A DNA stretch of 64,000 bases from Rhodococcus ruber NBRC 15591. GTDB lineage: Bacteria; Actinomycetota; Actinomycetes; Mycobacteriales; Mycobacteriaceae. The notes beneath the pieces were generated by a model, which saw only the letters and a list, made by a program, of their open reading frames with translations, made no database searches and was not told the origin of the DNA. The first letter of the stretch is position 1; each line of letters opens with the position of its first letter. A program made the translations under genes and the position numbers. Positions 57,884 to 64,000 of this stretch are shown one piece after another. The stretch is taken from positions 62,001 to 126,000 of the forward strand of contig NZ_BCXE01000021.1 in the NCBI RefSeq assembly GCF_001894945.1, written 5' to 3'.

Positions 57884-58485
57884 GCACCCTGGGGCTGTAC
57901 CACCGCGCGTCGTCGCCGGTGCACCGGGCACCGGCGGGACCGAAGCTGCTCGTCACGGCCGCGCTCATCGTGGCGCTCACGGTGTGGATGCGGCAACCGT
58001 GGCAGGTGCCGGCCGCCTCGGCACTCGTGCTCGGGCTCTACCTGCTGGCCCGGATCCCGCCCCGTCCCGCGCTGCGACAGCTTCGGCCGCTGCTGTGGAT
58101 GCTCGTGGTGATCGCGGCGTTCCAGGTGCTGCTCGCCGGCTGGGAACGGGCGGTGGTGGTGTGCGGCCAGCTGCTGGTCGCGGTGGCCCTGGCCGCGCTG
58201 GTCACGCTGACGACCCGGGTGAGCGACATGCTCGACGCGATCGTGACGGGACTTCGTCCGCTCCGCCGGGTCGGCGTCGACCCGGAGCGGGTGGGTCTCG
58301 TCCTGGTGATGACCGTCCGGGCGGTCCCGATGCTCGGAGCGATCGTCGCGCAGGTCACCGAGGCGCGGAAAGCCCGCGGCCTCGGCTTCTCGCTGCGGGC
58401 CCTGGCGGTGCCCGTCGTGGTGGGGGCGCTGCTGACCGCCGAGGCGATGGGTGAGGCCCTCGTGGCCCGCGGCCTGGACGACTAG
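57880..58485 (+). CDS. bioN: biotin ECF transporter transmembrane protein BioN
   Basis: A 201-residue T component of the CbiQ type with about five helices. The coupling-helix motif appears in EARKARGLGF, and a second short Ala-Arg-Gly motif in ALVARGLDD. The GTG overlaps the bioM stop. It links the ATPase to BioY. The gene stops 14 bases before the convergent pspM stop. Confidence 0.9.
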   Translation: MSTLGLYHRASSPVHRAPAGPKLLVTAALIVALTVWMRQPWQVPAASALVLGLYLLARIPPRPALRQLRPLLWMLVVIAAFQVLLAGWERAVVVCGQLLVAVALAALVTLTTRVSDMLDAIVTGLRPLRRVGVDPERVGLVLVMTVRAVPMLGAIVAQVTEARKARGLGFSLRALAVPVVVGALLTAEAMGEALVARGLDD

Positions 58486-58499
58486 TCGCCGGCGCGCCG

Positions 58500-59309
58500 T
58501 CAGTTCCGGTAGCGGCTCTCGATCTGCTGGATCTCCCGCCACGACTGGGCCCAGCCCTCGAGTCGATCCGACGCCGAGATCAGCTCGGCGCGCTGACGGT
58601 CGAGCAGATCCATCGAACGGGTCCCGTCCGGGGCCGCCGCGAGCCGGGCCGCGGCGGCGACGAGTTCCTCGAACTGGTCGACGCCCGTGTCGAGCCGCTT
58701 CCCGGCGGCCGCGACGGCCGGACCGAGGTGGGCTTGGGCGGCGGCGCTGTCGCGGGCCGCGGCTTCGAGTGCGACCACGTCGACCGCGACTGCTTCGAGG
58801 GCGCCGGCGGCGTCTCGGGCGGCCGACGCGATCTCCTCCAGATCGTCGGCGGCGACGGTGCGGGACCGGGCCAGCACCGTCAGCAGCTGGGCGAGACTCT
58901 GTTCGTCGCTGGCGAGCCGGGCCATCGGGGACCGCGCGACGGAACCCGACGGCGGCAGGGCCCGGCGGGCGGGCGCCGGCGGCGGCAGCGCCACGGCGTC
59001 GAGACGCCGGAAGGTACGGAACGCGAGTGCGGCGGGCACGACGAGCGCGGCCGTCGTGCCGCCGGTGGCGACGACGGTCCAGTCGGGAGCCGACGCTGCC
59101 ACCAGGGTCGCGGTGCCGACCCCACCCATTCCGGAGGCAGTGCCGAAGATGCGGGCACGGCGACGCGCGCGACGCTTCTTGCGCCGCAGCCGGGCCGCGG
59201 GGTCGTTCCAGCGGCGCGCCGCCTCGACCACGTTGCCGGTCATGTCCCGGAGCGCGGCCGCGGCCGGACCGGGAAACTGTCCGGTCCGGCCGCGTGCGGG
59301 AATGTTCAT
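58500..59309 (-). CDS. pspM: phage-shock envelope-stress protein PspM-like (Rv2743c)
   Basis: A 269-residue protein with a basic N-terminus (RLRRKKRRARRRARIF) followed by two hydrophobic helices (GMGGVGTATLVAASA; WTVVATGGTTAALVVPAALAF) and a long helical C-terminal half rich in Ala, Glu and Asp (LLTVLARSRTVAADDLEEIASAARDAAGALEAVAVDVV). It follows pspA after 40 bases in the order clgR–pspA–pspM, as in M. tuberculosis, where Rv2743c is a membrane partner of PspA. The role is envelope-stress response, by position and architecture. Confidence 0.8.
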   Translation of the reverse strand: MNIPARGRTGQFPGPAAAALRDMTGNVVEAARRWNDPAARLRRKKRRARRRARIFGTASGMGGVGTATLVAASAPDWTVVATGGTTAALVVPAALAFRTFRRLDAVALPPPAPARRALPPSGSVARSPMARLASDEQSLAQLLTVLARSRTVAADDLEEIASAARDAAGALEAVAVDVVALEAAARDSAAAQAHLGPAVAAAGKRLDTGVDQFEELVAAAARLAAAPDGTRSMDLLDRQRAELISASDRLEGWAQSWREIQQIESRYRN

Positions 59310-59349
59310 GACGATGTCGCGTTTCTGCAGTCGGTGATCGACGCCGGCG

Positions 59350-60165
59350 CTACTGAGAGCCGGCGCTACCCGCCGCCGAGGGCGGTTCCTTGGTCGGGTT
59401 GACCGCGGGGGTCGCGGGCGCCGCGGCGCCGGGCAGCGCCTCGCCCTTCATGGAGGCGCGGATCTGCTCGAGACGGCTGTGGCCGGCCATCTGGACGGTG
59501 GCCTGCTGGACCTCGAGCATCCGGCCGTGCACCGAGTTCTGGGCGAGCTCGGCCGACCCGAGCGCGGTGGCGTAGCGACGCTCGATCTTCTCGCGGACCG
59601 CGTCCAGGCTCGGCGTGGTGCCCGGCGCGGCGAGCGTCGAGTCCATCGAGCGCAGGGACTCGCTCACGCGCTCCTGCATCTTGGCCTGCTCGAGCTGGCT
59701 GAGCAGCTTGGTGCGCTCGGCCACCTTCTGCTGCAGCGCCATCGCGTTCTGCTCGACGGCCTTCTTCGCCTGTGCCGCAGCCTGCAGCGACTGGTCGTGC
59801 AGGACCTTCAGATCCTCGACGGACTGCTCGGCGGTGACCAGCTGGGCAGCGAAGGCCTCTGCGGCGTTCGTGTACTGGATGGCCTTCTCGGTGTCGCCGG
59901 CCGCGTTGGCCTGGTCGGCCATGAGCACGGCCTGCCGCGCGCTCGCGTTCAGCTTCTCGACCTCGTCCAGCTGCCGGTTGAGCTTCATCTCCAGCTGACG
60001 CTGGTTGCCGATGACGGACGCGGCCTGCTGGGACAGCGCCTGGTGCTGACGCTGCGCATCCTCGATCGCCTGCTGAATCTGGACCTTCGGATCGGCCTTC
60101 TCATCGATCTTGGAGTTGAACAGTGCCATCAGGTACTTCCAACCCTTGACGAACGGATTAGCCAT
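59350..60165 (-). CDS. pspA: PspA/IM30 family protein
   Basis: A 271-residue PspA-like protein that polymerises on the inner membrane under stress. The N-terminus [34 protein letters not shown] includes the amphipathic membrane helix, and the rest is the long coiled-coil hairpin ([26 protein letters not shown]). The C-terminal 35 residues are Ala/Pro-rich and disordered, as in mycobacterial PspA. The ATG at 60165 is the family start. It is downstream of clgR, and in M. tuberculosis ClgR, itself under SigE, switches it on. Confidence 0.92.
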   Translation of the reverse strand: MANPFVKGWKYLMALFNSKIDEKADPKVQIQQAIEDAQRQHQALSQQAASVIGNQRQLEMKLNRQLDEVEKLNASARQAVLMADQANAAGDTEKAIQYTNAAEAFAAQLVTAEQSVEDLKVLHDQSLQAAAQAKKAVEQNAMALQQKVAERTKLLSQLEQAKMQERVSESLRSMDSTLAAPGTTPSLDAVREKIERRYATALGSAELAQNSVHGRMLEVQQATVQMAGHSRLEQIRASMKGEALPGAAAPATPAVNPTKEPPSAAGSAGSQ

Positions 60166-60359
60166 GGGTGTGATCCTGCCTCCATCTGGTACGCCGCGGC
60201 GAACGCGACCCGATGCACGGCCCTCGCGCACCGTTTCCGGACGGTCCCGGGAGCCCCGCATACCCGGCCGTCGTGTGTCCCGAGCCACCCCCCGGTGGTG
60301 ACCCGGAGTGTGTCGCTTTCGTCCGCGTCCGGCCAGGCCGTCGCGGTCCGACCTCCATG

Positions 60360-60755
60360 TTATGCGGCAGCCAGCGCGCGTGCCGCCGGCGGCGGGATCA
60401 CCACCCGCGTGTCCTGCGCCACGAGTGCCGCGTGCTCGGCGGCGAGGGCCTCCGAGTCGCGGGGAGCCGGCTCGGCTCCGACGACCGCCGCTCCCACCGG
60501 GGTCCGGCCGCGGGCGGGAACCGCATCGGCGAGCGACTCGCTGACGTCGAAGAGCACGTCGGACAAGGGCACGTCGAGGGCGTCGCAGATCGCGGCGAGC
60601 AGTTCGCTCGACGCCTCCTTGCGTCCGCGTTCGATCTCGGAGAGGTAACCGAGGCTGACCCGGGCGCTGCTGGAGACCTCACGCAGGGTGCGGCTCTGCG
60701 AAACGCGGGTGCGCCGAAGGCTGTCACCGATTGCCTCACGCAACAACAGCGCCAT
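60360..60755 (-). CDS. clgR: transcription activator ClgR
   Basis: A 131-residue XRE-type regulator. The helix-turn-helix is at about 10-67 ([49 protein letters not shown]). ClgR activates clp protease genes and, in mycobacteria, the pspA operon. The protein ends ARALAAA; such an LAA-type hydrophobic tail resembles ClpXP degrons and fits the known conditional ClpP1P2 degradation of ClgR in related species. A SigE-type promoter lies upstream. The pspA gene starts about 195 bases after its stop. Confidence 0.93.
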   Translation of the reverse strand: MALLLREAIGDSLRRTRVSQSRTLREVSSSARVSLGYLSEIERGRKEASSELLAAICDALDVPLSDVLFDVSESLADAVPARGRTPVGAAVVGAEPAPRDSEALAAEHAALVAQDTRVVIPPPAARALAAA

Positions 60756-60789
60756 CCCATCCTCCTTCGTCCGTCGTCGCTCAACCCGT

Positions 60790-60818
60790 CAACGCACGAC
60801 GCACGTCGCCGGGTTCCC
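60790..60818 (-). promoter_or_regulatory. SigE-type ECF promoter of clgR
   Basis: On the minus strand GGGAACC (60818-60812) is followed after 17 bases by CGTTG (60794-60790), matching the mycobacterial SigE consensus GGAAC-N17-19-GTT. It lies 35 bases before the clgR start. Confidence 0.7.
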
Positions 60819-60901
60819 GGCTCCCCGCCCGGGCACGAAAACCCCTGCCGGGCGCGGCTCCGCACGGGTCCGGTTGCCACCGGTACCGCGGTGTCAAGAC
60901 A

Positions 60902-61414
60902 CTACATCCCCGCGGCGGCGTGCACGCGGGTGAGTAGGCCCGACACGGCGGCGTGGGTGGCACCGGACCGGATGTCCCACCGGTCTCCGGACACCGACGG
61001 ACAAGTGACCACCGTGCCTCCCGGTCCGGCGATCCCGAGGTACAGCGTGCCCGGCGGATGCCCGTCCTGCGGATCCGGCCCGGCCACGCCGGTGACGCCC
61101 ACGCCCCACGTCGCGGCGCAGCGCGCCGCGGCGCCCTCGGCCAGGGCCGCGGCGGTCGACTCGGAGACCGGCCCGTCCGCCGCGAGGCGCCCCGCATCCA
61201 CCCCCGCCAGGGTGGACTTGAGGTCGGTGGCGTAGACGATCAGCCCGCCGCGCAGCACCACGCTTGCACCGGGTACCCCGGCGATCGTCGCCGCAATCAG
61301 CCCGGCCGTGAGAGATTCGGCCGTCGCCACCGTCTGCCGCTGCGCGGCCAGGGCCGCGACCAGCTCCGCGGCCGCGGTACCGGCAACGAGGGGGTCGGGC
61401 ACCATCCCACTCAC
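60902..61414 (-). CDS. CinA C-terminal-type amidohydrolase (PncC)
   Basis: A 170-residue protein equal to the CinA C-terminal domain alone, which deamidates nicotinamide mononucleotide. Key pieces are TVATAESLTAGLIAATIAGVPGASVVLRGGLIVYATDLKSTLAGV and GVGVTGVAGPDPQDGHPPGTLYLGIAG. The N-terminal COG1058 domain of full CinA is absent. The GTG at 61414 overlaps the pgsA stop (GTGA), so the two genes are translated together; an ATG nine bases later is an alternative. Its place beside pgsA and clgR is the usual actinobacterial one. Confidence 0.88.
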   Translation of the reverse strand: MSGMVPDPLVAGTAAAELVAALAAQRQTVATAESLTAGLIAATIAGVPGASVVLRGGLIVYATDLKSTLAGVDAGRLAADGPVSESTAAALAEGAAARCAATWGVGVTGVAGPDPQDGHPPGTLYLGIAGPGGTVVTCPSVSGDRWDIRSGATHAAVSGLLTRVHAAAGM

Positions 61415-62067
61415 TGCCCGTGCTGTTGCTCGACGCGGTGCACGCCGGCGCGTAGCCGCACCGCCTGGACGACGTAGTCGATGCCGGTGCCGACCGTCAG
61501 GATCACTGCCAGCGCCATCAGCGCGACCGCGAACGGCGTCGCCGCCGCCGGCAACGGCAGCAGGTACAGCACGATCGCGAGGGACTGGAACAGGGTCTTG
61601 GCCTTGCCGCCGCGGCTCGCGGGGATCACCGCGTGCCGCAACACGAAGAAGCGCAGTGCGGTGACGCCGAGTTCGCGCGCCGCGATGATGCCGGTCACCC
61701 ACCACGACAGGTCACCGAGCAGCGACAGGCCCACGAGGGCGGCGCCGATGAGGGCCTTGTCGGCGATCGGATCGGCGAGCTTGCCGAAATCCGTCACGAG
61801 TCCGTGCTTGCGCGCGAGCTGGCCGTCGATCCGGTCCGTGATCGCCGCGACGGCGAACACGGCCGTGGCGGCGAGGCGCCACGCGGCATCGTGGCCGTCG
61901 CCGGCGAACAACACCAGCAGGAACACCGGCACCAGAGCGATCCGCACCATGGTGAGGATGTTGGCGATGTTCCACAGCGGCACCGGCTCCGCGGCCGCGG
62001 GCGCGTGCGGCCCGGGGGCCGCCGCGGCCCCACCGGTCCCGGCCACCTCGGGATGCGGCGCGCTCAC
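61411..62067 (-). CDS. pgsA: CDP-diacylglycerol-glycerol-3-phosphate 3-phosphatidyltransferase
   Basis: A 218-residue membrane enzyme that makes phosphatidylglycerol phosphate. The CDP-alcohol phosphotransferase signature DG..AR........G...D...D is visible in DRIDGQLARKHGLVTDFGKLADPIADK, followed by several helices. The first 30 residues are Ala/Pro-rich and precede NIANILTMVRIALVPVFLLVL. The GTG at 62067 has AGGGAGG five bases upstream, better than longer alternatives. Phosphatidylglycerol is the acceptor for the aminoacyl-lipid synthase encoded at 53662. Confidence 0.92.
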   Translation of the reverse strand: MSAPHPEVAGTGGAAAAPGPHAPAAAEPVPLWNIANILTMVRIALVPVFLLVLFAGDGHDAAWRLAATAVFAVAAITDRIDGQLARKHGLVTDFGKLADPIADKALIGAALVGLSLLGDLSWWVTGIIAARELGVTALRFFVLRHAVIPASRGGKAKTLFQSLAIVLYLLPLPAAATPFAVALMALAVILTVGTGIDYVVQAVRLRAGVHRVEQQHGQ

Positions 62068-62199
62068 ACCGGCCTCCCTGCCGCGGACGGCGCCGGGGGA
62101 CGACGCGGACCCGGGTCCGCCGGGGCGACACGTGAGCATGGAGATCCGACCGGCACACGGACACAATATCGGTAGAGCGACCGGCTACTGTTCACCACT

Positions 62200-62727
62200 A
62201 TGAATTCGCGGACGACGGACCCGGAACCCCACGACCGCATAGTCGTGCGACGGGCGCGAACCGGCGACATTCCGGAGATCAAGCGACTGGTCGACATCTA
62301 TGCGGGCAAGATCCTCCTCGAGAAGAATCTCGTCACGCTGTACGAGTCCGTGCAGGAGTTCTGGGTGGCCGAGACGGCGGGCACCGTCGTCGGCTGCGGG
62401 GCCCTGCACGTGCTGTGGTCCGACCTGGGCGAGATCCGCACCGTCGCGGTGGATCCGCGGGTCAAGGGCCGCGGAGTCGGCCACCTGGTCGTCTCCCACC
62501 TGATCGACGTCGCCCGCGACCTCGAACTGGAGCGGCTGTTCGTACTCACCTTCGAGGTCGAGTTCTTCGGCCGGCACGGATTCACCGAGATCGACGGCAC
62601 TCCCGTCACCGCGGAGGTGTACGCGGAGATGTGCCGTTCCTACGACACCGGTGTGGCCGAGTTCCTGGACCTGAGCTACGTCAAGCCGAACACCCTCGGA
62701 AACACCCGGATGCTGCTCTCCCTCTGA
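62200..62727 (+). CDS. amino-acid N-acetyltransferase (GNAT; Rv2747-like)
   Basis: A 175-residue GNAT-fold acetyltransferase. It has VRRARTGDIPEIKRLVDIYAGKILLEKNLVTLYESVQEFWVAE, the acetyl-CoA-binding VDPRVKGRGVGHLVV and the terminal FFGRHGFTEI. The closest remembered match is Rv2747, annotated ArgA, an N-acetylglutamate synthase of the short GNAT type that starts arginine synthesis. That protein also lies next to pgsA3–clgR. The ATG at 62200 has no strong ribosome-binding site. The minus-strand pgsA gene is divergent from it. Confidence 0.85.
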   Translation: MNSRTTDPEPHDRIVVRRARTGDIPEIKRLVDIYAGKILLEKNLVTLYESVQEFWVAETAGTVVGCGALHVLWSDLGEIRTVAVDPRVKGRGVGHLVVSHLIDVARDLELERLFVLTFEVEFFGRHGFTEIDGTPVTAEVYAEMCRSYDTGVAEFLDLSYVKPNTLGNTRMLLSL

Positions 62728-62758
62728 GCCTCTTCCCCCACCACGAATGCGAGGATCC

Positions 62759-63043
62759 ATGCCGCTGTTCGCTGTCGAGTACACCTACTCCGAGGCCACC
62801 GCCGACGGCCGCGACGAGCACCGGCCCGCCCACCGGGGCTGGCTCGGAGAACTCGTCGACGCCGGGACGGTACGCGCGACCGGCCCGTGGGCCGACGGGT
62901 CGGGCGCGCTGATCGTCGTCGAGGCTGCGGACGAGCCGGCCGTGCGCGAGGTCATGGCGCAGGATCCCTTCGCGCGTCGCGGCCTGGTCGACGACGTCCG
63001 GATCACGGAGTGGCTCCCGGTGATGGGCGTCTTCAACGACTGA
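62759..63043 (+). CDS. YciI family protein
   Basis: A 94-residue ferredoxin-like alpha/beta protein. It starts MPLFAVEYTYSE and shows EHRPAHRGWLGELVDAGTVRATGPWAD and GALIVVEAADEPAVREVMAQDPFARRGLVDDVRITEWLPVMG, matching the YciI family, whose His and Asp residues are thought catalytic or ligand-binding. The function is unknown. The ATG at 62759 gives the family start; another ATG at 62747 is possible. It follows the acetyltransferase after 31 bases. Confidence 0.85.
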   Translation: MPLFAVEYTYSEATADGRDEHRPAHRGWLGELVDAGTVRATGPWADGSGALIVVEAADEPAVREVMAQDPFARRGLVDDVRITEWLPVMGVFND

Positions 63044-63066
63044 CGCCCCTCACCGGTGCCGCGAGG

Positions 63067-64000
63067 TCAGGTGAGGTCGGCCTTCTCGCTGCGCGTCTTG
63101 AGCAGACTCGCCACGGTCGTCACCACGAGCACACCGACGATCACGCCCAGCGACAACCACGTCGAGATCTCCGGCACCGCGACGTGCTCCCCGCCGTTGA
63201 CGAACGACAGCGTGTTCTCGTGCAGCGCGTGGAGCACCAGTTTGATCCCGATGAACCCGAGGATCACGGACAGGCCGTAGGACAGGTAGACCAACCGTTC
63301 GAGCAGGCCGCCGATGAGGAAGAACAGCTGTCGCAGGCCCATCAGAGCGAACGCGTTGGCGGTGAACACCAGGTAGGGCTCGCTGGTGAGGCCGTAGATC
63401 GCGGGGATCGAGTCGAGCGCGAACAGGATGTCGGTGAAGCCGATGGCGGCCAGGGCGAGCAGCATCGGGGTCGCGAACCGCTTGCCGTCGATCCGGGTGA
63501 ACAGCTTGTCGCCGTGGTACTCGTCGGTGGTCGGGTACACCTTGCGGACCAGGGAGACGATCCGGTTCTCCCGCTCCTTCTCGTGCTCGACCTCCTCACC
63601 GTGCTCGCGGATCAGCTTGATCGCGGTGTAGATGAGGAATGCGCCGAAGAGGTAGAACACCCAGCTGTAGGTGTTGATGGCCGCGGCACCGACGGCGATG
63701 AACGCCCCGCGCATCACGAGTGCCAGGACGATGCCGATGGTGAGTACCTTCTGCTGGTACTCGCGCGGCACCGCGAAGGTCGACATGATGATCACGAAGA
63801 CGAACAGGTTGTCGACGCTGAGAGCCTTCTCGGTGACGTACCCGGCGAAGTACTCACCGCCGTACGTCGGTCCCCAGACGGCGAACACCACGACGCCGAA
63901 CACCACGGCGAGGCCGATGAACACCGCCGACCAGAAGCCCGACTCGCGCAACGTGGGCGCGTGCGGTTTGCGGACGTGCGCGTAGAAGTCGAAGACGAAC
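63067..64000 (-). CDS. TerC family membrane protein, 5'-truncated by the window
   Basis: The C-terminal 310 residues or so of a TerC-like integral membrane protein; the reading frame continues past the window edge upstream (…FVFDFYAHVRKPHAPTLRESGFW). It shows the family motifs EKALSVDNLFVFVIIMSTF, REYQQKVLTIGIVLALVMRGAFI and ALDSIPAIYGLTSEPYLVFTANAFALMGLRQLFFLIG, with acidic residues inside helices that may bind metal. The family is linked to tellurite resistance and, more recently, manganese export. Rv2723 is the mycobacterial homologue. Confidence 0.9.
   Translation of the reverse strand, partial: FVFDFYAHVRKPHAPTLRESGFWSAVFIGLAVVFGVVVFAVWGPTYGGEYFAGYVTEKALSVDNLFVFVIIMSTFAVPREYQQKVLTIGIVLALVMRGAFIAVGAAAINTYSWVFYLFGAFLIYTAIKLIREHGEEVEHEKERENRIVSLVRKVYPTTDEYHGDKLFTRIDGKRFATPMLLALAAIGFTDILFALDSIPAIYGLTSEPYLVFTANAFALMGLRQLFFLIGGLLERLVYLSYGLSVILGFIGIKLVLHALHENTLSFVNGGEHVAVPEISTWLSLGVIVGVLVVTTVASLLKTRSEKADLT

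Noticed and set aside
60166-60359. CGC/GCG-rich stretch between clgR and pspA as a ClgR binding site.
   Set aside because: Spacing of the CGC and GCG arms does not match the remembered ClgR consensus; random matches are expected at this GC content.

Overview
The window reads as chromosomal DNA of a high-GC actinomycete in the Mycobacteriales, most probably Rhodococcus or a close relative. The evidence is gene order recalled from Mycobacterium tuberculosis (nrdR–LysM gene–lexA; hflX, dapF, miaA, Rv2728c-like, DUF349, membrane protein, miaB; recX, recA, DUF3046; clgR–pspA–pspM; pgsA–cinA; glpD–TetR–flavoprotein–lipid kinase as in Rv2249c–Rv2252), combined with rhodococcal or corynebacterial traits: gluABCD beside recX, a fructose PTS operon, and bioYMN. 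No rRNA, tRNA, insertion sequence, prophage or CRISPR array was seen. The only mobile-type element found is an intein.

Layout. 1–10.6 kb: accessory and housekeeping enzymes (alpha/beta hydrolase, Ski2-like helicase, amidohydrolase, LysR-type effector domain without HTH, VOC protein, permuted papain-like protein, pseudo-hydrolase/LuxR fusion, cysteine-dioxygenase-like cupin plus MBL hydrolase). 10.6–20.8 kb: aminotransferase, HrpA, NrdR, the SOS pair LysM-protein/LexA, an acyl-CoA dehydrogenase and a xanthine/uracil permease. 20.8–26.8 kb: a complete fructose phosphotransferase system (EI, DeoR regulator, 1-phosphofructokinase, EIIABC, HPr) around a divergent promoter with a palindrome. 26.8–35.7 kb: secreted beta-propeller-like protein, hflX, dapF, miaA, a class III dioxygenase-fold protein, DUF349 protein, membrane protein and miaB. 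35.9–39.3 kb: gluABCD glutamate uptake. 39.3–43.6 kb: recX, recA interrupted by a 364-residue intein, DUF3046 protein and a glycosyltransferase. 44–48.5 kb: Ser/Thr kinase, Old Yellow Enzyme and glycerol-3-phosphate dehydrogenase. 48.5–56.4 kb: lipid genes (TetR, alkyl-DHAP-synthase-like flavoprotein, lipid kinase, PIG-L deacetylase, membrane esterase overlapping an aminoacyl-phosphatidylglycerol-synthase-like protein, and a 57-residue membrane protein). 56.6–58.5 kb: bioYMN biotin uptake. 58.5–62.1 kb: envelope-stress locus pspM–pspA–clgR, then cinA–pgsA. 62.2–64 kb: GNAT acetyltransferase, YciI protein and a TerC protein cut by the window edge.

The main points are the recA intein, whose site (after Gly206) and sequence resemble, from memory, the M. 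leprae RecA intein rather than the M. tuberculosis one; LexA boxes at recA, lexA and the divergent LysM gene; an ECF(SigE)-type promoter before clgR, whose product ends in an LAA-type tail; a repeated leaderless-start pattern (TAGCCT/TAGGCT hexamer 5–7 bases before GTG/ATG); a hydrolase-fold LuxR regulator with Ala at the nucleophile position; and the esterase/aminoacyl-lipid synthase pair. Several starts were moved inside longer open frames on ribosome-binding sites, GTGA overlaps or family N-termini. All similarity statements are from memory, with no database search.
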